Source: Paeniroseomonas aquatica
Lineage (GTDB): Bacteria > Pseudomonadota > Alphaproteobacteria > Acetobacterales > Acetobacteraceae
Assembly: GCF_030409335.1 (NCBI RefSeq)
Contig: NZ_JAUFPN010000059.1
Span: 42,254 to 106,253 of the forward strand
DNA length: 64,000 nt
Reading direction: 5' to 3'
Shown here: one piece after another, positions 34,258-42,349 of the stretch
Layout: each line of letters begins with the position of its first letter
Position numbering within the stretch: position 1 is the first letter of the stretch
Translations under genes and position numbers: made by a program
The notes under the pieces: generated by a model
Databases searched by the model: none
What the model saw: the letters and a program-made list of their open reading frames with translations, nothing else
Told to the model about the DNA's origin: nothing

Positions 34258-35315
34258 TCCGCGACGAGCACCACGCGGCCGGTGATCTTGCCGTCCTTCA
34301 GCCGGTGCAGCACCGCATCGGCATTGCGCTGCGGCGTGTTCTCCACCGGGATGGCGGGGATCAGCCCCTTCTTGGCGATGTCGATCAGCGCCCGCAGCTC
34401 CTTGACGTTGCCGACGTAGCTGCCCTGGATGGTCAGCGCCTTGATCGGCATCAGCGGCAGCGGGATCCCGAGCTCGCCGCCGAAGAGCCCGACCTGCACC
34501 AGCTTGCCGCCCTTGCGCAGCGCATCGAAGGCATAGCGCGCCGTTTGCGTGCCGTTCACCAGGTCGACCACGCCGGCGACCGCGCCGCCGCAGGCCTTGA
34601 TGATCCGGTCGGTGGTGCCCTCGGCGCCCGCCAGCACGGCATCCGTCGCGCCCTGCGCCTTGGCCGCCGCCAGCTTCTCCTCGCTGACGTCCACCACGCA
34701 GATCCGCTTGTGGCCGAGCGCCTTCAGGATGGCGATGGCATTCAGCCCGAGGCCGCCGGCGCCGACGACCACGATCGGCTCGTCCGGCTCCATCGGCAGC
34801 AGCTTGTTGATGGCGGAATAGACCGTGACGCCCGAGCAGGCATAGGTCGCGGCCAGCGAGGGATCGACGCCCTCGATGTCGATCAGGTGCTTCACGTGGG
34901 TGGCCAGCACATGCGTCGCGTAGCCGCCGTTCTGGTAGACGCCGAGGCTGCGCCCGTTCAGGCACATGTTCTCCTCGTCGCGCTGGCAGACGGCGCATTT
35001 GCCGCAGCCGACCCAGGGGTAGACGACGCGGATGTCGCCGACCTTGCTGCCCTGGTTGGCCGCATCCGGCCCGAGCTTGGCCACGCGGCCGACGATCTCG
35101 TGGCCCATGGCCAGCGGCAGCTTCACCCCACGGTCGGTCAGCCGCATCTTGCCCCGGCTGCCGAGGTCGTATTCGCCTTCCCAGATATGCAGGTCGGAAT
35201 GGCAGACGCCGGCATGCGTCACTTCCAGCAGCACCTCGGCACCTTTCGGCTCCGGCGTCGGCATCTCGATTTCCTGCAACGGCTTGCCCGTTTCGACCAC
35301 GGCCCAGGCGCGCAT
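34254..35315 (-). CDS. Zinc-dependent alcohol dehydrogenase
   Basis: This 353-residue medium-chain dehydrogenase has catalytic zinc ligands in HAGVCHSDLH and AMGHEIVGRV, a structural zinc site of four cysteines (GCGKCAVCQRDEENMC), and the Rossmann motif VVGAGGLGLNAIA followed by ICVVDVSEEK, suggesting NAD. It is first in an operon whose later genes are coupled by GTGA and ATGA overlaps. Together the enzymes could hydroxylate a hydrophobic compound and oxidise the alcohol. Confidence 0.9.
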   Translation of the reverse strand: MRAWAVVETGKPLQEIEMPTPEPKGAEVLLEVTHAGVCHSDLHIWEGEYDLGSRGKMRLTDRGVKLPLAMGHEIVGRVAKLGPDAANQGSKVGDIRVVYPWVGCGKCAVCQRDEENMCLNGRSLGVYQNGGYATHVLATHVKHLIDIEGVDPSLAATYACSGVTVYSAINKLLPMEPDEPIVVVGAGGLGLNAIAILKALGHKRICVVDVSEEKLAAAKAQGATDAVLAGAEGTTDRIIKACGGAVAGVVDLVNGTQTARYAFDALRKGGKLVQVGLFGGELGIPLPLMPIKALTIQGSYVGNVKELRALIDIAKKGLIPAIPVENTPQRNADAVLHRLKDGKITGRVVLVAE

Positions 35316-35537
35316 GACGTATTCTCCCTATGTAGCGGATGTCGGCGCGATGGGACCGCGGACGCGCCGCGCGGTCAAGGCGGCATGGCCGCCGCTGCCG
35401 CTTGCGGCGCCCGGGCCACACCCGGGTCGCTCCGGGGCGGGCCTGCCTTTTTTCCGCCAGATTTCAACTGGTCCTGGCCGACAGAAAGTATACAATATTC
35501 GTGCAGTATAGATGCCGCAGTATTTCAGGACATTTCG

Positions 35538-35984
35538 ATGACCCAGCGCAATGTAATCGGCCTCTCGGACGACATCGTCGTCAGCCCGGAAGGCCTGCGG
35601 ATCACGCTGGTCACCGAGGAAGGCCCGCTGTCGGTCGAGCTGCCCCTACTGCTGGCCGAGAAGCTGCTGCTCAACCTGCGCGCCGCCGCCGACGACGCCC
35701 ACCGCATCCGGATCGAGCAGGGCAACCCGCTCGGCCGCGCCGTCACCTCGGCCGACAAGCCGCCGCTCGACACCGCCGGCTGCATGGCGACCATGGCCCG
35801 CGACGGCCGCATCCTGCTGCAGTTCCGCCATGCCGCGGCCAAGACGACCTCGCTCTTCGTGCCGCGGGTCGGGGCGGCGATGCTGGCCCGGGCGCTCACC
35901 GACCTCAGCGGGCCGGGCCAGGACCGCCGCGCCGAGGGCAAGCCCGGCGCCGGCGAGGGCCGCAAGGCCACCCGCGACGCCTGA
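35538..35984 (+). CDS. Hypothetical protein
   Basis: I do not recognise this 148-residue protein. It starts at the ATG at 35538 with AGGA about ten bases upstream. The first 60 residues look like a beta-rich fold followed by a helix (ITLVTEEGPLSVELPLLLAE, KLLLNLRAAADDAHRIRI). The middle contains DTAGCMATMARDGRILLQF, resembling PilZ-like or regulatory beta domains only vaguely. The tail is charged and low complexity. It is preceded by a locally AT-rich stretch around 35480-35515 (GTATACAATATTCG), probably its promoter. Confidence 0.65.
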   Translation: MTQRNVIGLSDDIVVSPEGLRITLVTEEGPLSVELPLLLAEKLLLNLRAAADDAHRIRIEQGNPLGRAVTSADKPPLDTAGCMATMARDGRILLQFRHAAAKTTSLFVPRVGAAMLARALTDLSGPGQDRRAEGKPGAGEGRKATRDA

Positions 35985-36011
35985 TCCCGGCGGGCGGGGG
36001 CCTGCGGCGGC

Positions 36012-36977
36012 TCACTCCGCCTTGATGCCCCGCTCCCGCACCACCTGTCCCCAGGCCGCCATCTGCCGGTCGAGGAAGGCGGCGAATTCGCCCGGTGTGC
36101 CGCCGACGATGTCCACCCCCTGGCCCTCGACCAGCCGCTGCCGCACCACCGGCTCGGCCAGCGCCGCGGCCAGCGCCGCGGCGAAGCGCGCCAGCACCGC
36201 CGCCGGCACCCCGGCCGGGCCCAGCACGCCCCAGAAGGCCTCGGCGTCGACGCCGGGGAAGCCCGATTCGGCGACCGTCGGCAGGTCGGGGAGGGAGGCC
36301 GAACGCGCCGCCCCGGTCTGCACCAGCGCCCGCAGCCGCGTCCCCACCTGGCCGCCGAGCCCGACGCGGGAGGCGATGGCGAGGTCGACCTCGCCCGAGA
36401 CCGCCGCCGTCGCCAGCGGCCCGCCGCCGCGGTAGGGCACGTGCACCAGGCTGAAGCCGCCGCGCTGCTGCAGCACCTCCATCGTCAGATGCGCCAGGCT
36501 GCCGGCGCCGACGGTGCCGTAGGTGATGGTGTCCGGCCTCGCCTTCGCCGCCGCCGCCACCTCGGCCAGGCTGGTCCAGGGCCGGCCCGCCGGCGTCGTC
36601 AGCAGCATCGGCGCGGTCGCCAGCAGCATCACCGGGGCGAAGTCGCGCTTCGCATCGAAGCCGGCATTCGGGTTCAGTGCATTGGCCGTCGCATGGCTGT
36701 CGAAGACCAGCACCCAGGTATTGCCGTCGGGCGCCGCCCGCGCCGCCGCCTGGGTGCCGAGCGCCCCCGCCGCGCCGGAGCGGTTCTCGACCACGACAGG
36801 CACGCCGAGGCTGACCTGCAGCGCCGGCACCAGCAGCCGGGCGATGGTGTCGACGCTGCCGCCGGGCGGGAAGGGGGCGATGATGCGGATCGGCCCGGCG
36901 GGCCAGGCGGGCTGGGCGCGGGCGGCGCCGGCGCCGAGGGCAAGGCTCGCGGCAAGCACGGCGCGGCGGGTGGGCAT
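36012..36977 (-). CDS. Bug-family tripartite tricarboxylate transporter receptor
   Basis: This 321-residue periplasmic receptor has signal MPTRRAVLAASLALGAGAAR and a mature start near AQPAWPAGPI. Motifs are RIIAPFPPGGSVDTIARLL, VVVENRSGAAGALGTQAAAR, VHVPYRGGGPLATAAVSGE and AFWGVLGPAGVP. It is clearly paralogous to the next upstream gene (37116-38078); the two share PFPPGGSVD and APDGNTWVLVFD exactly. No membrane subunits accompany them. The ligand is probably a carboxylate. Confidence 0.87.
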   Translation of the reverse strand: MPTRRAVLAASLALGAGAARAQPAWPAGPIRIIAPFPPGGSVDTIARLLVPALQVSLGVPVVVENRSGAAGALGTQAAARAAPDGNTWVLVFDSHATANALNPNAGFDAKRDFAPVMLLATAPMLLTTPAGRPWTSLAEVAAAAKARPDTITYGTVGAGSLAHLTMEVLQQRGGFSLVHVPYRGGGPLATAAVSGEVDLAIASRVGLGGQVGTRLRALVQTGAARSASLPDLPTVAESGFPGVDAEAFWGVLGPAGVPAAVLARFAAALAAALAEPVVRQRLVEGQGVDIVGGTPGEFAAFLDRQMAAWGQVVRERGIKAE

Positions 36978-37115
36978 CGGCGCAAACCTCCCTCGGGCGC
37001 GCGGACCAGAAACGGTTCAGTCCAGCGCGCGGAAAACCGGTCACTCTTCAATAAAAACCGCCGAGTATTCCCGCGCGGGACGCATTCCCCGCCCGGCGGG
37101 ACCCGGCCGCGCCGC

Positions 37116-38078
37116 TCAATCCGGCCGGATGCCGTTGTCCCGCACCACCTTGCCCCAGGTTTCGATCGCCTTGGCCAGGAAGGCGCCGAATTCCGGGCCG
37201 CCCTTCGGGTCCAGGTCGACGCCGAGCGTGGCGGTCAGCCGCTCCTGCACCATCGGCACCGCCAGCGCCGTGCGCAGCGCCGCCTCGAAGCGGGCGCGGA
37301 TCGGCGCCGGAGTCGCCGCCGGGGCCAGCACGCCCCAGAAGGCATCGGCGGTCACCGGCACGCCGAGTTCGGTCAGCGTCGGCACGCCCGGCGCGACCCG
37401 CGCCCGGCGGGAGCCGGTGCTGACCAGCGGCCGGATCGCCTCCGCCTCGATCTGCGAGGCGAGCACGGTGCCGGTCGCGGTCGGCAGATCGACCTCGCCG
37501 GTCGCCGAGGCGGTCACCAGCGGCCCGCCGCCGCGATAGGGGACGTGCACGAAGCTGGTGCCGGTCTCGCGCTCGATCAGCTTCATGGTCAGATGCGCCA
37601 GCGAGCCGTTGCCGATGGTGCCGTAGCTGATGGTATCCGGCTTCGCCTTGGCCGCTGCCAGAAGCTGCTTGAAATCCTGCCAGGGCCGCGACTTGTGGGC
37701 GGTGACCAGCATGGCCGCGGTGCCGATCAGCAGCACCGGCGCCAGGTCCTTCTGGGTGTCGAAGCCCATGTTCGGGATCAGCGCCGGGTTCACCGCATGG
37801 GTGTCGAAGACCAGCACCCAGGTATTCCCGTCGGGCGCCGCGCGGGCGACCTCCCGCGTGCCGATCGAGCCGGAGGCGCCGCCCTTGTTGTCGACCACCA
37901 CCGGCACGCCGAGCGCCGCGCTCAGATGCGGCTGCAGCAGGCGCGAGATGGCATCGACGCTGCCGCCGGGCGGGAAGGGCGCCACCAGGCGGATCGGCCC
38001 GGCCGGCCAGGCCGGCTGGGCGATGGCGGGGGCGGCGAGGACGAGGCCGCTGGCCAGCGCGGCGCGACGGGTGAACAT
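37116..38078 (-). CDS. Bug-family tripartite tricarboxylate transporter receptor
   Basis: This 320-residue paralogue of the neighbouring receptor has signal MFTRRAALASGLVLAAPAIA. Motifs are RLVAPFPPGGSVDAISRLL, VVVDNKGGASGSIGTREVAR, DTISYGTIGNGSLAHLTM, and FVHVPYRGGGPLVTASATGE. It is separated from its paralogue by 138 bases holding a locally AT-rich tract (ATAAAAACCG), so each may have its own promoter. Tandem duplication is the likely origin. Confidence 0.87.
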   Translation of the reverse strand: MFTRRAALASGLVLAAPAIAQPAWPAGPIRLVAPFPPGGSVDAISRLLQPHLSAALGVPVVVDNKGGASGSIGTREVARAAPDGNTWVLVFDTHAVNPALIPNMGFDTQKDLAPVLLIGTAAMLVTAHKSRPWQDFKQLLAAAKAKPDTISYGTIGNGSLAHLTMKLIERETGTSFVHVPYRGGGPLVTASATGEVDLPTATGTVLASQIEAEAIRPLVSTGSRRARVAPGVPTLTELGVPVTADAFWGVLAPAATPAPIRARFEAALRTALAVPMVQERLTATLGVDLDPKGGPEFGAFLAKAIETWGKVVRDNGIRPD

Positions 38079-38156
38079 GATGCGGAAGCTCCCGGTTTTC
38101 CCGCCCTAGGAGGCGACGCCCGCGCCGCCGTCAAGGCCCGATGCCGAGAGCACCGG

Positions 38157-39260
38157 TCAGAAGGGCTTGGACGGCTCCTGCCCGCGCCCGCCGCTGGCCC
38201 GGGCCGCCACCAGCACCCGGCGGATCTCGCCCTCCGCCTTCTCCAGCTCCTTGGTCGCGCTCGCCCGCTGCGCCTGGGCGTCGTTGGCGATCCGCAGGCT
38301 GTCCTCGATGGTGGCGACGAGCGAGGCATTGGCCTTCTTCACCGCCTCGATGTCGAAGACGCCGCGCTCGATCTGCACCCGCGCCTCGGCATTGCCCTGG
38401 CGCAGCCGCTCGGCATTGCCGGTCAGCAGCTCGTTGGTCAGGTCGGTCGCGTCCTTCAGGCTGCGCCCGGCCTCCCGCATGTTCTGGATCGCCAGCGCCT
38501 GGGCCAGCTGCTGGCGCCACAGCGGCACGGTATTGGCGATGACGCTCTGGATCTTGGCGGCGAGCGCCTTGTCGTTCTCCTGGATCAGCCGGATTGAGGG
38601 CAGCGCCTGCATCGCCACCTGCCGGGTCAGCCGCAGGTCGTGCACCCGCCGCTCCAGCTCGTCCCGCGCGGTGCGGAGGTCGCGCAGCTTCTGCGCCGCG
38701 GTCGAATCGCCGCCCTCGACCTCCCGCGCCATGGCCGGGATCGCTTCTCCATCCACCCGCTTCAGCACCGTGTCGCCGGCGGCGATGTGGTCGCCGAGCG
38801 CATGGAACCACTCGAGCGTCGCGGCATAGAGCCGCTCCAGCTTCTCCACGTCCTCGAGCAGCCGGGTGCGGTGGGTGTCGAGCTTGTCGCCCACCGCCTC
38901 CACCTGGCCCTTGATTGTCTCGTAGCGCTGCAGGACCTTGGCCGTCTCCGCCCGCGCCTTACCAAACAGCCGGGCGAAGAAGCCGACCTTGTCGCCCAGG
39001 CCGCGCATGTCGAAGCCGCGCAGCGTGCCGATCAGGGTCGAGAGCGTGACCCCGGCCTCGCCCGCCTCGCGGTTCTTGGCGCCTTCCAGCATGGCGTCGG
39101 CGGCGACCGTCGCGCGGTTCTGCGCCTCCTGGCCGAAGCGCAGGATGCTGGCGGGGTCGGCGATGTCGAGCCGCGCCGCCAGCTTCGCCACCTCGGCCTC
39201 GCGCGGCGGCAGCACCGGCTCGAGTGCCACTTCGGGCGTGGTCTGGATCGTGTTGCTCAT
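38157..39260 (-). CDS. telA: TelA/KlaA toxic anion resistance family protein
   Basis: This 367-residue cytoplasmic, mostly helical protein belongs to the TelA family linked to tellurite and other stress resistance. Landmarks are LGDKVGFFARLFGKARAETA, RYETIKGQVEAVGDKLDTHR, QLAQALAIQNMREAGRSLKD and ATDLTNELLTGNAERLRQGN. The whole protein reads as long coiled helices. Its ATG overlaps the upstream XpaC-like stop (ATGA). The molecular mechanism of the family is unclear; membrane-stress functions have been proposed. Confidence 0.88.
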   Translation of the reverse strand: MSNTIQTTPEVALEPVLPPREAEVAKLAARLDIADPASILRFGQEAQNRATVAADAMLEGAKNREAGEAGVTLSTLIGTLRGFDMRGLGDKVGFFARLFGKARAETAKVLQRYETIKGQVEAVGDKLDTHRTRLLEDVEKLERLYAATLEWFHALGDHIAAGDTVLKRVDGEAIPAMAREVEGGDSTAAQKLRDLRTARDELERRVHDLRLTRQVAMQALPSIRLIQENDKALAAKIQSVIANTVPLWRQQLAQALAIQNMREAGRSLKDATDLTNELLTGNAERLRQGNAEARVQIERGVFDIEAVKKANASLVATIEDSLRIANDAQAQRASATKELEKAEGEIRRVLVAARASGGRGQEPSKPF

Positions 39261-40045
39261 CGGTAGCCTTCCTCGCGCAGCCGGTCTGACAGCACCTTCA
39301 CCTGGATCTCGAGCGCCGCGCTCTCCTCGCGCGACAGCCTCTCCCGCAACTCCCCGGCGGTCCGGGTCAACTCGTCGAGCAGCGGCGGCAGGCCCTCCGG
39401 CGCCGCCGCCCCGGCCTCGAGCCGGGCGGTGATGCGCTCCAGCCCGTCGAGGTGCACGGCCAGGAAGCGGCGCGCCTGCGGCAGCCGGTCCGGATGCTGG
39501 GTCAGGTCGTCCAGCACCCCCTCCATCGCGGAGGCCACGCCCCGCAGCCTCGGGTCGGCCCGGCGCTCGGCCACCGCCTCGATCCGCGCCAGCCGCGCCC
39601 GGCTCTCGGCCACCACGCCCGCCGCCCGGTCGGGCGCCGCCGGAACTGCAACCGGCTCGGGCTTCGGCGGCGGCGGGGGCGGCGCCACCTCGGGCAGCGC
39701 CTGGTACATCATGCGGGTGCCGAACAGCGCCCCGGCGCCGAAGACGAAGGGCATCACGCTGCCCATGTCGCCGGCCAGGCTCGCCGCCAGCCCGGTGCCC
39801 GCCGCCATCAGGAAGGAGGCCCGCCTGGCATCCCCCGTCCGCCCGCGCCGCAGCACCCGCGCGGCCAGCAGGCTGGCGCCGAAGCCCAGCACCGCGCCCA
39901 GCGCCGCCCGGTCGTCGTCGCCGATCGCAAACAGCAGCGCCGCCGGCAGCAGCGGCGAGGCGAAGACCGGCAGCGCCAGCCCCCGCCAGCGCGTCCGCAA
40001 CCCCACCCAGGCGCCCAGGGCGCCGCGCGCGACCTCGGCCACCAT
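39257..40045 (-). CDS. XpaC-like 5-bromo-4-chloroindolyl phosphate hydrolysis family protein
   Basis: This 262-residue protein has two or three N-terminal hydrophobic segments (LALPVFASPLLPAALLFAIG, ALGAVLGFGASLLAARVL, MGSVMPFVFGAGALFGTRMM), a proline-rich linker (PPPPPPKPEP) and a C-terminal helical domain (LEIQVKVLSDRLREEGYR). XpaC proteins are regularly paired with TelA. The start at 40045 shares its A with the stop of the upstream small gene (TGATG). It probably anchors a TelA complex to the membrane. Confidence 0.75.
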   Translation of the reverse strand: MVAEVARGALGAWVGLRTRWRGLALPVFASPLLPAALLFAIGDDDRAALGAVLGFGASLLAARVLRRGRTGDARRASFLMAAGTGLAASLAGDMGSVMPFVFGAGALFGTRMMYQALPEVAPPPPPPKPEPVAVPAAPDRAAGVVAESRARLARIEAVAERRADPRLRGVASAMEGVLDDLTQHPDRLPQARRFLAVHLDGLERITARLEAGAAAPEGLPPLLDELTRTAGELRERLSREESAALEIQVKVLSDRLREEGYR

Positions 40046-40236
40046 CAGTCGAACAGCCCGCCGACGCTGCGGACCAGCGCGATCACGCCGACCAGCCAGG
40101 TCGAGGCGGTCAGCAGCACGCCGCCCCAGGCCCAGACCAGCGGCGTCGTCAGCGGCAGGGGGCTGCCACCGGCCGGGCGGAGCACGGGACCGGGTGCGGG
40201 TTGGCGGGCATCCATCGTCACGTTGCGTTCCATCAT
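40045..40236 (-). CDS. Small membrane protein of the telA operon
   Basis: This 63-residue protein has one or two hydrophobic segments (LTTPLVWAWGGVLLTASTWL, VGVIALVRSVGG) after a hydrophilic N-terminus. Starts at 40236 (ATG ATG) or 40215 (MDARQPAPG) are both possible; ribosome binding signals are weak. The stop overlaps the next start as TGATG, the strongest evidence that it is real and part of the operon. I do not recognise the family. Confidence 0.6.
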   Translation of the reverse strand: MMERNVTMDARQPAPGPVLRPAGGSPLPLTTPLVWAWGGVLLTASTWLVGVIALVRSVGGLFD

Positions 40237-40313
40237 GGCAGGCCGTTACATCGCCCGCGCCGGCGCCACTATCAAGCGCGCCGCATGCAACGGATCGTGA
40301 CGGGAAACGTGCC

Positions 40314-41243
40314 ATGGATAAAATAGCAATTGTTGGCGCCGGCCTCATCGGCCGCGCCTGGGCCATGGTCTTCGCCCGCGCCGGCCTGCCCGTCACCCTC
40401 TGGGACAAGGCCCCGGGCGTGGCCGAGGCGGCGCTCGGCCTCATCGCCGAGAGCCTGGCCGACCTGCACGCCGCCGGCCTGGTCACCGAGGCCCCCGCCG
40501 CCATCGCCGCCCGCATCGCCGCCGCGGAAACCCTGGCCGACTGCGTCGCCGGCGCCACCCACGTGCAGGAGAACGGGCCCGAACGCCTCCTCCCGAAGCA
40601 GGAGCTCTTCGCCGAGCTCGACCGGCTCTGCGGCCCGGAGGTGGTGCTCGCCTCCTCGACCAGCGGCATCCCGGCCAGCGACTTCACCGGCAACCTGCGC
40701 GGCCGCGGCCGCTGCCTGGTCGCCCACCCGGTGAACCCGCCCTACCTCATCCCCCTGGTCGAGCTGGTCGGCGCCCCCTGGACCGACCCGGCCGTCATCG
40801 CCCGCACCCGCGCCCTGATGGACCGGGTCGGCCAGGTGCCGGTGGTGGCGCTGAAGGAGACCCGCGGCTTCGTCCTCAACCGCCTCCAGGCGGCGCTGGT
40901 GGCCGAGGCCTTCCGCATGGTGCGGGACGGGGTGATGTCCCCGGCCGACGTCGATGCCTGCGTGAAGGACGGGCTCGGCCTGCGCTGGTCCTTCATGGGG
41001 CCCTTCGAGACCATCGACCTCAACGCCCCCGGCGGCGTGGCCGACTACGTCGAGCGCTTCGGCCCGCTGATGGGCGGCATCACCGAGGAACAGACCCCCT
41101 ACGACTACGACGCGGCGACGGTGGAGCGGGTGACGGAGGCCCGGCGGGCGGCGCTGCCGCTGGAGAGGATCGCGGGGCGGAGCGGCTGGCGGGACCGGCG
41201 GTTGATGGCGCTGGCGGCGCATAAGAAGGGGCAGGGGGGGTAG
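40314..41243 (+). CDS. 3-hydroxyacyl-CoA dehydrogenase family protein (lambda-crystallin-like)
   Basis: This 309-residue NAD-dependent dehydrogenase has the Rossmann motif KIAIVGAGLIGRAWAMVFAR, followed by TLWDKAPG, where the acid binds the NAD ribose. Later motifs are ASSTSGIPASDF, CLVAHPVNPPYLIPLVELVG (catalytic His in AHPVNP) and ETRGFVLNRLQAALVAEAF. It is a single-domain protein like lambda-crystallin or L-gulonate dehydrogenase, so the substrate could be a hydroxyacyl-CoA or a hydroxy acid. A double hairpin follows its stop. Confidence 0.85.
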   Translation: MDKIAIVGAGLIGRAWAMVFARAGLPVTLWDKAPGVAEAALGLIAESLADLHAAGLVTEAPAAIAARIAAAETLADCVAGATHVQENGPERLLPKQELFAELDRLCGPEVVLASSTSGIPASDFTGNLRGRGRCLVAHPVNPPYLIPLVELVGAPWTDPAVIARTRALMDRVGQVPVVALKETRGFVLNRLQAALVAEAFRMVRDGVMSPADVDACVKDGLGLRWSFMGPFETIDLNAPGGVADYVERFGPLMGGITEEQTPYDYDAATVERVTEARRAALPLERIAGRSGWRDRRLMALAAHKKGQGG

Positions 41244-41252
41244 CAGCCAAGG

Positions 41253-41305
41253 CCGGGAGGGCGTCGCCCTCCCGGACCCACCCACCAGGCCGGAACCCGG
41301 CCTGG
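41253..41305 (+). terminator. GC-rich double hairpin after the dehydrogenase gene
   Basis: The first stem is CCGGGAGGGC-GTC-GCCCTCCCGG (41253-41275, 10 bp). The second is CCAGGCCGG-AAC-CCGGCCTGG (41285-41305, 9 bp). The spacer is ACCCACCCA. The layout AGCCAAGG, GGGAG hairpin, CCC-rich spacer resembles the two dispersed elements at 2101-2199 and 19439-19556, although the bases differ. It marks the left edge of the AT-rich islet and probably terminates transcription. Confidence 0.6.
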
Positions 41306-42349
41306 ACCGGTATTTGAAGCAGTGCACGAATCAAAACAAATTCAACAATTGTGGGAAAGCGACTGCAATAAAAACACAGATTTCAACTAAGAGGGAAGGG
41401 ATATTTGAATTTTATCGATGATATGTTTTTTTGTATTTATGGAATCCATAAACGAAAAGAGATCGAGGTATGTTTTAGCTTCGAGAGATCTGGCTTTCAC
41501 AAAAGATTTTATCAAAGGAGAAATCTTTATCGCGGCATTTACTACTATAGGGATTATATTGAAAAATATCACCTGCTTTTCAATAGAGTATTTAGACGGG
41601 TACTTGTTAAATATATCTCTCATCATATATTCCGAAATCAAGCTATTTACATTGGGGCGAAGCCTAGTCTTAGTGGGTGGCATCGAAAGTAATGTTTCCA
41701 AGTCATACCAGCTTACGGGAGTGTCAAAGGTGTCACCTCCGTCGTCCGATTCAGGGTAGTCCACCAAAAGGTATTCTTTAAAATCTTCAGGGTGGGCTTG
41801 CTGTAAATGATACGTATAAATTCCGCGAATTCGATTGGCGAGATTGTGATGTCTAGCATTTCTTATGGCAAGAATAGTTGCTGTTTCTGGGAATTCATTC
41901 CAATTAAAAATCTCCTTGTGGGTTTTGGACATTATATCGTAGATGCTGTGAAATGAGTTTAGGACCCCACTAAGCGCTTGCTCGATGTTTCCTGAAGCTT
42001 CGTGTGGGTCAATGAAGAGAAGTCGCTGTGATTGAAAGTGTGCTTCGAAAAAAATTCGCAATGACTGCGCCAGTCCCTCGAAAGCGTCTGTAATCATTGT
42101 TAATGACCCTGGTTGCTGAACCAAACTGCTACAGCATCAATCTATCAGAAAAATTTTCGCGGCAACAAGTTATTTTATCAGAACAAAATTCCGCGTTTGG
42201 AGAGTTGCTATTGTTACAGTGCGTTGGTGCCAGCATTTTGCTTGGATGCATGAGTGTTGTGCCGCCCTAAATTTATGGATTTTGTGTGAAATCGCTGAGT
42301 GCAATCCATGATTTGTTTCAAATAACAAAAAATTAGTACGAGGCGTCAT
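41306..42349. other. AT-rich islet, probably horizontally acquired
   Basis: Base composition changes sharply here. The 60-base line at 41521 has 18 G+C and the line at 41941 has 28, against mostly 40 or more per line elsewhere. The islet begins just after the double hairpin and ends at the start codon of the serine hydrolase gene, where GC-rich codons resume at once. It carries one minus-strand gene (41387-42097) and about 250 bases upstream of it (42098-42349) with no convincing second gene. I saw no integrase, transposase or clear flanking repeats. Confidence 0.8.
41387..42097 (-). CDS. Orphan protein with HEPN-like RN-x3-H motif
   Basis: I do not recognise this 236-residue protein. The ATG at 42097 is preferred; a TTG at 42124 would add nine residues. 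Predicted helices contain R79-N80-x3-H84 (ILAIRNARHHNLANRIRG), which fits the Rx4-6H signature of HEPN ribonucleases, where a polar residue follows the Arg. The middle is acidic (DYPESDDGGDTFDTPVSWYD) and the C-terminus is hydrophobic and lysine-rich (FFNIIPIVVNAAIKISPLI). Codon use is AT-rich, unlike every neighbour, so it is probably foreign. A toxin or anti-phage role is an inference from motif and context only. Confidence 0.6.
   Translation of the reverse strand: MITDAFEGLAQSLRIFFEAHFQSQRLLFIDPHEASGNIEQALSGVLNSFHSIYDIMSKTHKEIFNWNEFPETATILAIRNARHHNLANRIRGIYTYHLQQAHPEDFKEYLLVDYPESDDGGDTFDTPVSWYDLETLLSMPPTKTRLRPNVNSLISEYMMRDIFNKYPSKYSIEKQVIFFNIIPIVVNAAIKISPLIKSFVKARSLEAKTYLDLFSFMDSINTKKHIIDKIQISLPS

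Noticed and set aside
41418..41759. A 113-residue plus-strand gene in the AT-rich islet
   Set aside because: It lies wholly opposite the longer minus-strand gene, lacks a clear ribosome binding site, and shows no domain.
42098..42124. TTG start at 42124 for the HEPN-like gene
   Set aside because: The ATG at 42097 is more usual and has AGGG upstream; the longer start adds only nine residues.
42170..42349. A second small minus-strand gene in the islet (about 59 residues from near 42350)
   Set aside because: It continues a shadow frame of the serine hydrolase gene and has no recognisable feature or ribosome binding site.
41306..42349. Terminal inverted or target-site repeats bounding the islet
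   Set aside because: Only short matches (AAACAAAT, AGTGCA) were found near the two ends, which is no more than chance in AT-rich DNA.
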